Assembly (NCBI RefSeq): GCF_016820555.1
Contig: NZ_JADHDW010000001.1
Location: forward strand, 1-64,000
DNA length: 64,000 nt
Direction of reading: 5' to 3'
Source of the DNA: Bacillus sp. REN10
GTDB taxonomy: Bacteria > Bacillota > Bacilli > Bacillales > Domibacillaceae
Positions within the stretch are counted from its first letter, which is position 1. Each line of letters begins with the position of its first letter. Below the pieces are notes generated by a model. The model did no database searches and was not told the origin of the DNA. It saw nothing but the letters and a program-made list of their open reading frames with translations. Of this stretch, positions 29,246 to 39,671 are shown in pieces. A program made the position numbers and the translations under genes.

Positions 29246-29818
29246 TTATCTTTTTTCAATGGCGATAATAAACGGCGGTTGATTCGCTTGGTTAATAAAT
29301 TGATATTGCAACACATGAGCCTTTTGCTGATCAAGATCGGCCACATACTTCAGTAAGGCTTCTTTTTCGACCGCTCCTTCTTCATGTCCATGGTAGATAA
29401 CAAGAACGATGATTCCCCCAGGATGTAGCATCGAGAATATTTGCTCAATTGCTGAGATCGTTGTCTCAGGTTTTGTCACAATCGCTTTATCTCCTTTTGG
29501 CAAATAACCAAGGTTAAAAACCGCTCCGCTAATATGGCCATGCCACTTTTCTGGAATAGAAGCGGCTGCTTGTTCATGCCCGCAGTTAAAAAGGGTGGCG
29601 CGGTCATGTAATTGATGTTCTTCTAATCGAGTCTTCGTATTAGTGACAGCTAGTTCCTGTACATCAAAGCCATACACATGCCCGTTGTCGCCGACAAGTT
29701 TGGCAAGAAATAGTGTGTCATGCCCGTTGCCAAGAGTGGCATCAATCGCGATGCTGCCATCTGTGATGGTTTTTTCTAATAGCTTTCTCACAAATGGCAA
29801 GATTCCATCAAGATTCAT
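29246..29818 (-). CDS. ytqB: tRNA (mnm5s2U-type) methyltransferase YtqB / MnmM
   Basis: 190-aa Rossmann methyltransferase. The SAM motif is IDATLGNGHDTLFLAKLVG, the acidic second strand VYGFDVQE, and the catalytic-site motif VFNLGYLPKGDK. B. subtilis YtqB (MnmM) methylates 5-aminomethyl-2-thiouridine at tRNA position 34. ATG 29818 follows GAGGAGGTTTACT. In B. subtilis it pairs with ytqA; here a 4.7-kb insertion separates them. Confidence 0.92.
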   Translation of the reverse strand: MNLDGILPFVRKLLEKTITDGSIAIDATLGNGHDTLFLAKLVGDNGHVYGFDVQELAVTNTKTRLEEHQLHDRATLFNCGHEQAAASIPEKWHGHISGAVFNLGYLPKGDKAIVTKPETTISAIEQIFSMLHPGGIIVLVIYHGHEEGAVEKEALLKYVADLDQQKAHVLQYQFINQANQPPFIIAIEKR

Positions 29819-29979
29819 AGTAAACCTCCTCATTGTTAATCAATCATCTTTGCTGATTATATCGATACATCCACTAATTGAAAACTATTTCATCCAGCAA
29901 AATCGTTCGTTGCTGTGTTCAGTCGTTCATAACTTGATTATAATGGGAGAAACAATGAGATAGAAAAGGAAGTGTTCGT

Positions 29980-32900
29980 TTGCATACAGGAGTCATTCAT
30001 CCATCACAAATTAAACAAGTTCCTCAACTGATTGAAGCGATTCGACAATTATGGGACTTGAGATCCTATAGAGCTTTAAAAAACTGGCTTGCCCAAATGG
30101 AAACAGAAGAGGAGTACTATCGATTAATTCGGCTGGCAGATGCCGGGGCAATGTATCAGTATAGCGGATTTTTAGCAGCGTTGGCTAATAAGCGTTTTCG
30201 ATCCGTCCGCACGCTTGCTTGGTACGGCTACAACTTGTTAGAGCAAGGGAAAAGCATGGAAGCGGAAACGAAAATGAAGCAGCGGTTATTTGAGGAAGAG
30301 GTGGAATCATTGACCGTTTCGGAGCGTACATCTGCTTATCTCTTGTTAGTAAGAGCGCTTTGCCAGCTGCATCGTTATCAAGAAGCGGAACAATATATGA
30401 AGCGGATTCAAGCAGAAGGCGGTACGCTATCCCCAGATCAGCTGGCTGGTTTTTATTTGGATAAAAATGATTGGGCTCGCGCGGAACAAGAAGTACAAAA
30501 AGGGCTTGATTTGCCATTCGAGCAGCGAGGGGATATATGCTGGCTCATTTATGCCGATCTTTTATCGAAGCAAGGACGGCAGGAGGAAGCACTTGCTGCA
30601 CTGCAAAAAGGGGCCGAGCTTTTTCCGGAGTATCCGGTTTTTCAAATGGCTCAATACCGTTATTTCCGCATCCTCGGGAACTACCCAGCTATTGTGAAGG
30701 CATTCGATTCACTAGTGGAAGAGAATCCATTTCACGCGAATGCAGCCTATTTTATTTATGTAAAGGCGGAAGCTTTATATAAATTAGAAAAGTGGGAAGA
30801 ACTGCAGCATTGGATCGACAGCCATCAATCCGTCTTTAAAAAGACTGTATTTGCCGAAAAAACGATTCAGCCGAATGCCGCTCATAAAGAATTAACCATT
30901 CAGCCAATCGAACAAAAGCTCAATTATTGTGTACCTGCTACGTTATCGATGCTATTGCAAACCGCTGGATCGGAAAAAACACAGGATGAAATTGCAGAGC
31001 ATGTATTCGAAGCAACAGGTTCTAAACTGCGCAAAGCAATGGATTACATGGCTTCTCTCGGTTTTTCATCCAAATTTTTTAAAGGGACAGTGGAGTTATA
31101 TAAACCGCTGATTGATGCGGGTTATCCCATCATGCTCGATATGATGATTGAAAACACTTCGCATGTTCAGTTGGTGATTGGGTACGATGATCGTTTAGGT
31201 GTGCTTCTTGTACAAGATCCGAATGAACTTGAGACTATGCTCGTCTCTTATGAGGAGGCAGCCAAAGATTATCGATTAAAGGATCAGTTATCCCTGGCAT
31301 TTGTCCGGCATGAACAACAAGAATTATTGATGCAGTTAAATGAAACAGATCATCAGTTTTTTCAACAAATGTATGAGCATTTAGATCAGCTAGATGAAGG
31401 GGGAGAGTCGGCTGTTGATGAGCTGTTAGTCTATTTAACGAATCATGAGCATGAAATTTTCTCTTCTGTGATTGGATTGACGATGATTCAAGATCCAAAA
31501 GCGAAACCGTTTTTGGAAAAGTGGGTCGAGCATATGAAGGAACGTTTAGGAGAAGAGGATGAAGAAGTCCAACTATTAATCGCTCACGCTTATTATATGC
31601 ACCATTTAACAGATGAAAAATTTCAACAGGCAATGAGTCATGTGAAGCAAAAAAGGGCTTACGGTCATTTTCTTCAAGGAATCGTTGATTATCAAAAAGA
31701 TCGCACGGAACAGGCGATTTTTCACTTGAAGCGCTCGCTTGAAAAAGATTCTTTTCAACCGAATGCTTATGCTTATTTAGCGCGTTGTTATGCTGATTTT
31801 TCCCAATTTTCATTGGCGCAGCAATGGGCAGAAGTGGCATTGGAACTAGATGAAACGGATGAATTTATTCGATTAACGTATGCACTTGTTTTATTTGAGT
31901 CGGGGGGAGTGCAAGGGGCGTTAAAGCAGTTTGAGCAATTAGCTAAAGATTATCCGAATGATGATTATTATGTGTATGAAATTGGCCGTTGTTATATGGA
32001 AATGGAAGATAAGCAAGCGGTGAAGTGGTTTAAGAAAGCGATTGATATGAATCCAGAGATTGCCTATCCTTATTTGCGCATGGCGGAAATGTTAATGGCT
32101 GAGGAAAAATGGGAACAGGCCGAAATGAGTTTACGAACGGGAGCAGAAAAGTTTGTGCCCGAAGAAGAGACCGGAATTCTTTGGCTATATATTGGCCATA
32201 CGCGCATGAGCCGAGAGTTGTATGAATTGGCGGAAGAAGCATATCATCGGGCGGCGCAGCTGGATGAAGATGGGGACTTATTGGCACTTGTTTATGAAGC
32301 GCAAGCGATCATTCAACAGGGAGATTGGGAGCGGGCTCAACGGACCATTCAACAAAGGGTCACTCCGTTAGAATATCCGGAAATGTATGTGCGAGCTGGT
32401 GGAATGATGCTGGAAGAAGGAAAAAGCGAAGCGGAGCAGCTGATTGGTCTTGATTTCATGGAAGCCGGATTAATCGCAGGCGACGATTGGCGAAAGCATA
32501 TTTCACTTTATATCGAGTATGTGGAAGAATCCCCATTTATTCATCGGGCATTAGCCTTTTTGCAAAAGCTTCGTGCTAAGCATCCAGTGAGTGAGCTCTA
32601 TTGTTTTGAAGCAATTTTACATGAACAACTCGACAATCCGCTTCTCGCTGAAAGATTATTACTAGAAGCGGTGGATCTCGATCCTTCAAGCACGTTCCCA
32701 CATTATCGTCTCGGCAAGCTGTACTTAGCACTCGAACAGTACGAAGAGGCAGAGACACACTTGCAGGCTTGTCTTGTGATTGATAATGAATTTATCGCCG
32801 CTTATGAAGAATTAGTTGATTTATATGAAGAACTGGAGCAAATAGACAAAGCGAAAAAATATTTATTTTATCTATTTGAACAGATGCCGCAAGCTTGTGA

Positions 32901-33930
32901 TATGAAGAGATTAATAGAATGGATGTCGACGGAAAAAGAGAAGGAGACTTTATTTACTCATTTGAAACAGTTAGAGGGAAAAGTCGATGAGGACTGGCGT
33001 TTGCATGCATTAAGTGATGTGCTTCCACTAGAAGAAGCCATTCGCCTGTTGGAAAAAGAAGAATCTCTTGCATTAAAAGCCCAGCTTGCCACTTTATATA
33101 TTCGCAACGGTCAAGAAAAACAAGCCTTTGCATTGTTACAAGAGCTCATACAAGAAGAGCCTGAGAATGAAGAGTTATATGAGCCATGGATCGCCGTACT
33201 TTCCAAGTTGAAGAAGTTGTTGAAGCTAGAAAAAATCATAAAAAAAATGAATCTATCTTCAGAGGAAATGGCCCTTGTGTACCGAAATAGTGCCGATGCC
33301 TTGATTCCGTTTGTCCATGAAGAAATGGAAAAAGAGCAGCACGGCATTTTTAGAAAACTGACGGGCGGCATGAAATTTGTTTCTCTATTTGGAGCAGTAG
33401 TTGCTTACTATAAGCAAGCGATCAAGGTAGAGCCGGATGATCCAGAAGGGTATAGTCAGTTGGCTACTTTTTATACAGAACATGATCTAGCAGACGATGC
33501 GTATAAAGTGTTAAAGAGCTACTTAGGACGTCAAGATGATGACTCATTCCGATTTAGAGCCGCTGCCTCTGCGCTCAGCTACGCTTATGAAACAGGAAAG
33601 CAAAACTACGCAAAAGCAGCGCAAGAACAGCTTTTCTTATTGAAGGAGCGACGTTCCACCGATCCAGCTGTGCGCGAAATGCTCGCCGATACATTTTTAC
33701 TTCTCGATCAACCAGAGCAAGCGATCGTTGAGTACCAAGCACTCGTTCGAATGGCGCCTTATCATATCGCGGGATATATTGGCTTGCTGATGATCTATCT
33801 TGATCTCGATCAAGTGCAAGAGGCGAAAAAGTATGTAAAAGCGATACCAGATTCTGTTCGTCAAGGTGTATTAGAACAATTAGCAGAGATGGTCGAGGAA
33901 CAGCCGCTCATTGAAGAATTATTGAAGTAA
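29980..33930 (+). CDS. Giant TPR - C39-type peptidase - TPR protein
   Basis: 1316 aa, no signal peptide or membrane span seen, so probably cytoplasmic. TPR-like helical repeats run about 30-290. A papain-like C39 domain spans about 300-435: Q312, C317 (LNYCVPATLSMLLQ), H395 (SHVQLVIGYDD) and D413 (LVQDPNE), an apparently complete site. The rest, about 540-1310, is again TPR (for example SAYAYLARCYADFSQFSLAQQW-type units, each A/Y-rich). C39 domains usually cut double-glycine leaders of exported peptides, but no transporter is fused or adjacent, so the substrate is unknown. TTG start after AAAAGGAAGTGTTCG. It is inserted between ytqB and ytqA, with a DUF4241 gene 29 nt downstream. Confidence 0.8.
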   Translation: MHTGVIHPSQIKQVPQLIEAIRQLWDLRSYRALKNWLAQMETEEEYYRLIRLADAGAMYQYSGFLAALANKRFRSVRTLAWYGYNLLEQGKSMEAETKMKQRLFEEEVESLTVSERTSAYLLLVRALCQLHRYQEAEQYMKRIQAEGGTLSPDQLAGFYLDKNDWARAEQEVQKGLDLPFEQRGDICWLIYADLLSKQGRQEEALAALQKGAELFPEYPVFQMAQYRYFRILGNYPAIVKAFDSLVEENPFHANAAYFIYVKAEALYKLEKWEELQHWIDSHQSVFKKTVFAEKTIQPNAAHKELTIQPIEQKLNYCVPATLSMLLQTAGSEKTQDEIAEHVFEATGSKLRKAMDYMASLGFSSKFFKGTVELYKPLIDAGYPIMLDMMIENTSHVQLVIGYDDRLGVLLVQDPNELETMLVSYEEAAKDYRLKDQLSLAFVRHEQQELLMQLNETDHQFFQQMYEHLDQLDEGGESAVDELLVYLTNHEHEIFSSVIGLTMIQDPKAKPFLEKWVEHMKERLGEEDEEVQLLIAHAYYMHHLTDEKFQQAMSHVKQKRAYGHFLQGIVDYQKDRTEQAIFHLKRSLEKDSFQPNAYAYLARCYADFSQFSLAQQWAEVALELDETDEFIRLTYALVLFESGGVQGALKQFEQLAKDYPNDDYYVYEIGRCYMEMEDKQAVKWFKKAIDMNPEIAYPYLRMAEMLMAEEKWEQAEMSLRTGAEKFVPEEETGILWLYIGHTRMSRELYELAEEAYHRAAQLDEDGDLLALVYEAQAIIQQGDWERAQRTIQQRVTPLEYPEMYVRAGGMMLEEGKSEAEQLIGLDFMEAGLIAGDDWRKHISLYIEYVEESPFIHRALAFLQKLRAKHPVSELYCFEAILHEQLDNPLLAERLLLEAVDLDPSSTFPHYRLGKLYLALEQYEEAETHLQACLVIDNEFIAAYEELVDLYEELEQIDKAKKYLFYLFEQMPQACDMKRLIEWMSTEKEKETLFTHLKQLEGKVDEDWRLHALSDVLPLEEAIRLLEKEESLALKAQLATLYIRNGQEKQAFALLQELIQEEPENEELYEPWIAVLSKLKKLLKLEKIIKKMNLSSEEMALVYRNSADALIPFVHEEMEKEQHGIFRKLTGGMKFVSLFGAVVAYYKQAIKVEPDDPEGYSQLATFYTEHDLADDAYKVLKSYLGRQDDDSFRFRAAASALSYAYETGKQNYAKAAQEQLFLLKERRSTDPAVREMLADTFLLLDQPEQAIVEYQALVRMAPYHIAGYIGLLMIYLDLDQVQEAKKYVKAIPDSVRQGVLEQLAEMVEEQPLIEELLK

Positions 33931-33959
33931 TTATTCTTAAAATGAAAGGAAGGTCAAGG

Positions 33960-34565
33960 ATGTCAAAAGTATTGCAGGAATTATCTAAAATGAATGAGAC
34001 ATTGCTTCGTTCAGAAGTCTTGGAACTGTTAAAGGTTGTTTCTGGAAAGATCGTAGCCTGTGAGCCAGGTGTGTTTGATCATCAGGCGTTTGAACGAAAG
34101 ATTCAGCCAGGTTCTTATCCTGTTGTTATTTGGCGGCATGAAGACACGCAGCTGATTGCTGCCGCTGAACTGAAACTAGCTGAAGGTGTACCGGTTCGTT
34201 GGGAGATGGCAACAAAACCTGGACAAAACATAGATGAGCTAGAAGAGGGACATATATTTGGTTATCCTGTGGATACAGGGCTAGGGTGTTTTGCCGATCA
34301 GGAAGCTATTTGTCAAATGTCAGAAATAGAAGCCAGATTGGTAAGGGAACTTGGAGAAGATTTTATTAGCTTCTATGATGATGCCCTGGACGATGTATTG
34401 ATGGAACATGACGATGAATGGGGCAACTTCATCGTGTCTAAGGAGAATGGCTTAAACGCCATTTTGTTCCGCACTGGTTATGGCGATGGATTTTATGCTT
34501 CTTATTGGGGATTTGATGAGGATGGACAACTCGTTTCGCTTGTCACCGATTTTCATGTATTGTAA
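33960..34565 (+). CDS. DUF4241 domain protein
   Basis: 201 aa. The C-terminal two thirds match the DUF4241 pattern: PVVIWRHEDTQLIAAAELKL, FGYPVDTGLGCFADQEA and FRTGYGDGFYASYWGFDEDGQLVSLVTDF. The family often occurs near SMI1/SUKH-like or toxin-immunity genes, but that link is not visible here. ATG 33942 lacks a Shine-Dalgarno; ATG 33960 lies close after GGAAGGTCAAGG. Likely co-transcribed with the TPR-C39 gene. Function unknown. Confidence 0.75.
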   Translation: MSKVLQELSKMNETLLRSEVLELLKVVSGKIVACEPGVFDHQAFERKIQPGSYPVVIWRHEDTQLIAAAELKLAEGVPVRWEMATKPGQNIDELEEGHIFGYPVDTGLGCFADQEAICQMSEIEARLVRELGEDFISFYDDALDDVLMEHDDEWGNFIVSKENGLNAILFRTGYGDGFYASYWGFDEDGQLVSLVTDFHVL

Positions 34566-34575
34566 CGGATAATGG

Positions 34576-34613
34576 AAGAGTCTTTCATAGTGTTCACTAT
34601 GAAAGACTCTTTT
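34576..34613. terminator. Bidirectional terminator DUF4241 gene / ytqA
   Basis: A 17-bp perfect stem (34576-34592 with 34595-34611) around a 2-nt apparent loop, followed by TTTT; it covers the ytqA stop. Confidence 0.88.
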
Positions 34614-35556
34614 CGATTTCAAAAAATTTCCCCTGCCAGCTATCTCGCCGCTTTAATTCCGCATCAATCGCATTCAATACCGCCCACTTATTCACACTCC
34701 ACATCGGACCCACCATTAAATCAATCGGGCCATCACCTGTAATTCGATGAATAATCATTTCCGGCGGTAAAATTTCTAACTGGTCACACACAAGCTGGAC
34801 GTAATCCTCGAATGATAAAAACTGCAATAATCCTTTTTCATATTGCTTCACCATGGGCGTGCCTTTTAATAAATGAAGTAAATGAATTTTAATCCCTTGC
34901 ACATCGAGCTGGCTGACGACTTTCGCTGTCTCCATCATCATCTCTGGCGTTTCTAGCGGCAATCCGTTAATGATGTGAGAACAGATGCGAATGTTATGTT
35001 TTCTTAGTTTTTCAACGCCTTTTACATACGTATCAAAATCATGGGCGCGATTAATGATTTGGGCTGTTTTTTCATGAACGGTTTGCAAGCCGAGCTCGAC
35101 CCATAAATAGGTGCGTTCATTGAGCTCTGCTAAGTATTCAACGACATCATCCGGCAAACAATCTGGTCGCGTCGCAATCGATAAAGCAACGACTCCTTCT
35201 TGTTTGAGCACCGTTTCATATTTCTCTCGCAGGACATCCAAAGGCGCGTGGGTGTTTGTGTACGCTTGAAAATAGGCCATATATTTGCCGTCTTTCCATT
35301 TATGATGCATTTTTTCTTTAATGTCATGAAATTGTTTTTCGAGATCATCGGCACGGTTTCCGGCAAAGTCACCGGAGCCGGCCGCACTGCAAAAGGTGCA
35401 GCCGCCAAAGGCGACCGTGCCATCTCGGTTAGGGCAGTCGAATCCCCCATCTAGAGCGACCTTAAACACTTTATGACCGAATGTATGTCGTAAATGGTAA
35501 TTCCATGTATGGTATCGCTTGTTGTCACTTGCATAAGAAAATGGGTTGACAGTCAT
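34597..35556 (-). CDS. ytqA: Radical SAM protein YtqA / MnmL (TIGR01212 family)
   Basis: 319 aa. The 4Fe-4S cysteines lie in FDCPNRDGTVAFGGCTFC (C41, C53, C56), a spacing typical of TIGR01212 and of Elp3-like relatives. IATRPDCLPDDVVEYLAEL and WVELGLQTVHE are conserved. B. subtilis YtqA (MnmL) is implicated in an alternative route to mnm5s2U in tRNA, with YtqB. The start has GAGGAGGAAAACGAAG-type Shine-Dalgarno. Normal length. Confidence 0.9.
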   Translation of the reverse strand: MTVNPFSYASDNKRYHTWNYHLRHTFGHKVFKVALDGGFDCPNRDGTVAFGGCTFCSAAGSGDFAGNRADDLEKQFHDIKEKMHHKWKDGKYMAYFQAYTNTHAPLDVLREKYETVLKQEGVVALSIATRPDCLPDDVVEYLAELNERTYLWVELGLQTVHEKTAQIINRAHDFDTYVKGVEKLRKHNIRICSHIINGLPLETPEMMMETAKVVSQLDVQGIKIHLLHLLKGTPMVKQYEKGLLQFLSFEDYVQLVCDQLEILPPEMIIHRITGDGPIDLMVGPMWSVNKWAVLNAIDAELKRRDSWQGKFFEIEKSLS

Positions 35557-35726
35557 CTTCGTTTTCCTCCTCTATGTAACAAAAGTCTATCATTAAATAC
35601 AAGGAGAAAAAACAGCGAAAATAAGTCAGAATTTTAAGTTCAGCAAAGATATTGAAAGAGGAAAATAAAACCTCTAAAATAACTTAGGTACACGAAATAG
35701 TTTGTCAAATGAAAGGGGGAGCAAAA

Positions 35727-36917
35727 ATGCCAAAAGCTGTTTGGTTGTTAGTTATTGGGATGGTGATCAACGTGACAGGTGCGTCTTTTTTATGGCCGTT
35801 GAATACCATCTATATTCATGAGCATCTTGGGAAATCATTGTCGGTCGCGGGGATTGTGTTAATGTTAAATGCCGGAGCTTCAGTCGTTGGAAATCTTCTT
35901 GGCGGTACGCTTTTTGATCGGTTTGGTGGTTATCGTTCGATTTTGTTAGGGACTTTTATTAATGTAGTTGCCCTTGTAGGAATGACATTCTGGCATGGAT
36001 GGCCGCATTACGTCATTTTTTTAACGATGGTCGGTCTTGGTTCAGGGATCATTTTTCCGGCGGTATATGCACTAGCGGGTGCGGTCTGGCCGGAAGGTGG
36101 ACGACGCGCATTTAATGCGGTGTATGTATCGCAAAATGCGGGAGTAGCGATCGGATCAGCTCTTGGCGGATTGGTTGCTTCCTATTCGTTTAATTATATT
36201 TTTATCGCTAATCTTGCGATGTTTGCGGTCTTTTTCTTGTTAGCGGCCTTTGGCTATCGCAACATGATCTCAGTCCAAGGAGCGCAGACGAATGTCATAG
36301 CTGAGCATGGTCAAGTCAAAAGTCACAGTAAGCTGACCGCATTGATTATTCTTTGCGTTGCTTATATGCTTTGCTGGGTCGGGTATGTGCAATGGCAATC
36401 CACCATTGCTAGCTACACCCAAGAAATCAATATTAGCTTAAAACAATATAGCTTCTTATGGACGATCAACGGAGCTTTAATCGTATTCGGTCAACCGCTC
36501 GTGAATTATGTGCTTCGACCATTACAAGACAATATGAAAAAGCAAATTGTTGTGGGAATCATCATCTTTATGGCATCCTTTGGCGTGACCGCTTTCGCTC
36601 AAGATTTTAAAGGCTTTATAGCGGCAATGCTCATCTTAACGATCGGGGAAATGCTCGTCTGGCCGGCTGTACCAACGATTGCGAATCAGCTTTCACCAAA
36701 AGGGAGAGAAGGCTTTTACCAAGGGGTCGTCAACAGTATGGCGACGGCGGGTCGGATGTTTGGACCGGTTCTTGGTGGGGTGCTTGTCGATGTATACGGC
36801 ATGACGGCTTTGTTTATGCTATTAATCGCTTTATTAATATTCGCTTTCGTATTGGCGCTTGTATATGATCGACCGCTAAAAAAAGAGCTGCCATCTGTCT
36901 CTATCTCTTCTCATTAA
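35727..36917 (+). CDS. yttB: MFS transporter (YttB-like)
   Basis: 396 aa, about 12 membrane helices. The loop 2-3 motif is GGTLFDRFGGYRSILLG, followed by AVWPEGGRRAFNAVYVSQNAGVAIGSALGG. Efflux specificity unknown. ATG 35709 is inside a poor context; ATG 35727 follows AAAGGGGGAGCAAAA. Its position just upstream of leuS fits yttB of B. subtilis. Confidence 0.85.
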   Translation: MPKAVWLLVIGMVINVTGASFLWPLNTIYIHEHLGKSLSVAGIVLMLNAGASVVGNLLGGTLFDRFGGYRSILLGTFINVVALVGMTFWHGWPHYVIFLTMVGLGSGIIFPAVYALAGAVWPEGGRRAFNAVYVSQNAGVAIGSALGGLVASYSFNYIFIANLAMFAVFFLLAAFGYRNMISVQGAQTNVIAEHGQVKSHSKLTALIILCVAYMLCWVGYVQWQSTIASYTQEINISLKQYSFLWTINGALIVFGQPLVNYVLRPLQDNMKKQIVVGIIIFMASFGVTAFAQDFKGFIAAMLILTIGEMLVWPAVPTIANQLSPKGREGFYQGVVNSMATAGRMFGPVLGGVLVDVYGMTALFMLLIALLIFAFVLALVYDRPLKKELPSVSISSH

Positions 36918-36919
36918 GC

Positions 36920-36948
36920 TTGCAACTGTCAGAATTTTTGTCTAGAAT
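36920..36948 (+). promoter_or_regulatory. Sigma-A promoter of the leuS T-box leader
   Basis: TTGCAA at 36920-36925, a 17-nt spacer and TAGAAT at 36943-36948, just upstream of the leader stem I. Confidence 0.7.
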
Positions 36949-36954
36949 AGATGG

Positions 36955-37208
36955 TGACTAACCGCATATATGAAAGACGATGAGAAGGAGTAGTAGTGGG
37001 GTTCTTCTGAATGAAGAGAGCTAGCGGGTGGTGAAAGCTAGCCAGAAGGTCCATGAACTCGCCTTTTGAGTCGCAGATGTGAAAGGATAGTAGCGTCTGC
37101 CGCTGATCTGCGTTATGGACATAAGCCGAGTGCCAAAGTAGGCACTAATCTGGGTGGTACCGCGGGAACTATACTCTCGTCCCAATTTTAGGGGCGGGAG
37201 TTTTTTTA
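36955..37208 (+). ncRNA. T-box leader of leuS (tRNA-Leu sensing)
   Basis: AGACGATGAGAAGGAGTAGTAG begins stem I, and the T-box TGGGTGGTACCGCGG is at 37151-37165. The likely specifier codon is CTC at about 37058-37060 (GAACTCGCC context). The terminator CTCTCGTCCC / GGGGCGGGAG (37174-37200) is followed by seven T. Uncharged tRNA-Leu binding would favour readthrough into leuS. Confidence 0.95.
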
Positions 37209-37243
37209 ATTAGTATAAAGTTTCAACAGGGAGGATGTTACAG

Positions 37244-39655
37244 ATGAGTTTTGATCATCAGCTTATTGAGAAGAAATGGCAAAAGGTTTGGGAAGAAAAT
37301 AAAACATTTAAAACAACAGAAGATAAAGAGAAGCCGAAGTTTTATGCGCTAGATATGTTTCCTTATCCATCAGGAGCCGGCTTGCACGTTGGACATCCGG
37401 AAGGCTATACAGCAACGGATATTTTATCACGCTATAAGCGCATGAACGGCTACAATGTGCTTCATCCAATGGGATGGGATGCCTTTGGTTTACCAGCTGA
37501 GCAGTATGCGCTCGATACAGGAAATGATCCAGCGGAATTTACAGAGCAAAATATTAATAACTTCCGTCGTCAAATTAAGTCATTAGGCTTTTCTTACGAT
37601 TGGGACCGCGAAATTAATACAACGGATCCCGAATACTACAAATGGACGCAATGGATTTTCTTGCAGCTGTATAAAAAAGGATTAGCGTACGTCGATGAAG
37701 TGGCTGTGAACTGGTGTCCAGCTCTTGGAACGGTATTGGCGAACGAAGAAGTGATTGACGGCAAAAGCGAGCGCGGGGGACATCCAGTTGAACGCCGCCC
37801 AATGAAGCAATGGATCTTAAAGATTACCGAGTATGCGGATCGCTTACTAGAAGACTTAGAAGAACTGGACTGGCCGGAAAGCATTAAAGATATGCAGCGT
37901 AACTGGATCGGCCGTTCAGAGGGAGCGGAAGTGACGTTTTCGATTGAAGGTCATGAAGAAACGTTTACGGTGTTCACAACACGTCCTGATACGCTTTTCG
38001 GTGCTACATATGCCGTGCTTGCTCCTGAACATCCATTCGTACAAAACATTACAACAGCCGAGCAACAGCAAGCCGTCACGAATTATATCGATGAAATTAA
38101 ATCGAAAAGTGATTTAGAGCGTACTGATTTAGCGAAGCACAAAACAGGTGTATTCACAGGAGCGTATGCGATTAATCCAGCCAACGGAGAAAAAATGCCG
38201 ATCTGGATTGCTGATTACGTGTTAATGAGCTACGGAACAGGTGCGATTATGGCGGTTCCTGCTCATGATGAGCGCGATTATGAATTTGCGAAAAAATTCG
38301 AGTTGCCGATCAAAGCGGTTGTCGCTGGAGGAGACATTGAGACAGAAGCTTACACAGGTGATGGCGAGCATATCAACTCTGACTTTTTAAATGGATTGAA
38401 TAAAGAAGAGGCCATTGCGAAAATGATCGCTTGGTTAGAGGAAAAAGACCTTGGTACGAAAAAAGTCACGTATCGTCTGCGCGACTGGTTATTCAGCCGT
38501 CAGCGTTATTGGGGCGAGCCAATTCCAATCATCCATTGGGAAGATGGCACAATGAGCGCGGTTCCTGAAGAAGAGCTTCCGCTTGTCTTACCGGTAACGA
38601 CAGAAATTAAACCGAGCGGCACAGGAGAATCGCCATTAGCGAACATTGATGATTGGGTGAATGTCGTTGATCCGGTCACAGGCAAAAAAGGCCGCCGCGA
38701 AACAAATACAATGCCACAATGGGCAGGAAGCTGCTGGTACTATTTACGCTTTATCGATCCAAACAACAGTGAAGCCTTAGCTGATCCGGAAAAACTAAAA
38801 GAGTGGATGCCAGTCGATATTTATATTGGCGGAGCGGAGCATGCCGTCCTTCACTTATTATATGCTCGCTTCTGGCATAAAGTATTGTATGATTTAGGTG
38901 TCGTTCATACGAAAGAGCCATTCCAAAAGCTATTTAACCAAGGAATGATCTTAGGTGAAAATAATGAAAAAATGAGTAAATCTAAAGGAAATGTCGTTAA
39001 TCCTGACGAAATCGTGGGTAGTCATGGTGCGGACACGTTGCGTTTATACGAAATGTTCATGGGGCCGTTAGATGCATCGATCGCTTGGTCGACAACAGGT
39101 GTCGATGGGGCTCGTCGCTTCCTTGATCGCGTATGGCGTTTAATCGTTCAAGAAAATGGCGAATTAAGCGAGAAAATCACGGATGGCGGCACAGAATTAG
39201 AGAAAGTGTACCACCAAACTGTGAAGAAGGTTACAGAAGATTATGAGCACCTTCGCTTTAACACAGCGATTTCACAAATGATGGTATTTGTCAATGAGGC
39301 GTATAAAGCAGACACATTGCCAAAACCATTTATTGAAGGTTTAGTCCAATTGCTTTCTCCAATTGCGCCGCATATGACAGAAGAGTTATGGGAAAAGCTA
39401 GGTCATAATGAAACCATTAGCTATCAGCCTTGGCCAACATTTGATGAGACGAAACTAGTGGATGATGAAGTAGAAATCGTTGTTCAAGTGAACGGTAAAT
39501 TAAAAACAAAACTAATGATTTCAAAAGAAGCCACTCGCGAGGAAATGGAACAAATCGCGCTTAACGATGAAAAAGTAAAAGAACAAATCGAAGGCAAAAC
39601 CGTTCGTAAAGTCATTGCTGTACCAGGCAAGCTCGTCAATATCGTAGCTAACTAA
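37244..39655 (+). CDS. leuS: Leucyl-tRNA synthetase LeuS
   Basis: Class I synthetase, 803 aa. HIGH motif in [26 protein letters not shown] in [20 protein letters not shown]1 editing domain with [20 protein letters not shown] and ARDERDYEF-like [15 protein letters not shown]-terminal anticodon-binding domain ends [15 protein letters not shown] 37235 overlaps the Shine-Dalgarno GGGAGG; ATG 37244 is preferred. Controlled by the T-box leader. Confidence 0.98.
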   Translation: MSFDHQLIEKKWQKVWEENKTFKTTEDKEKPKFYALDMFPYPSGAGLHVGHPEGYTATDILSRYKRMNGYNVLHPMGWDAFGLPAEQYALDTGNDPAEFTEQNINNFRRQIKSLGFSYDWDREINTTDPEYYKWTQWIFLQLYKKGLAYVDEVAVNWCPALGTVLANEEVIDGKSERGGHPVERRPMKQWILKITEYADRLLEDLEELDWPESIKDMQRNWIGRSEGAEVTFSIEGHEETFTVFTTRPDTLFGATYAVLAPEHPFVQNITTAEQQQAVTNYIDEIKSKSDLERTDLAKHKTGVFTGAYAINPANGEKMPIWIADYVLMSYGTGAIMAVPAHDERDYEFAKKFELPIKAVVAGGDIETEAYTGDGEHINSDFLNGLNKEEAIAKMIAWLEEKDLGTKKVTYRLRDWLFSRQRYWGEPIPIIHWEDGTMSAVPEEELPLVLPVTTEIKPSGTGESPLANIDDWVNVVDPVTGKKGRRETNTMPQWAGSCWYYLRFIDPNNSEALADPEKLKEWMPVDIYIGGAEHAVLHLLYARFWHKVLYDLGVVHTKEPFQKLFNQGMILGENNEKMSKSKGNVVNPDEIVGSHGADTLRLYEMFMGPLDASIAWSTTGVDGARRFLDRVWRLIVQENGELSEKITDGGTELEKVYHQTVKKVTEDYEHLRFNTAISQMMVFVNEAYKADTLPKPFIEGLVQLLSPIAPHMTEELWEKLGHNETISYQPWPTFDETKLVDDEVEIVVQVNGKLKTKLMISKEATREEMEQIALNDEKVKEQIEGKTVRKVIAVPGKLVNIVAN

Positions 39656-39671
39656 AGAAAGGATGTTTCAC

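Noticed and set aside
34597-35556. Biotin-synthase- or Elp3-type function for the radical SAM gene
   Set aside because: Cys spacing and overall motifs fit TIGR01212/YtqA, not BioB; no acetyltransferase domain as in Elp3.
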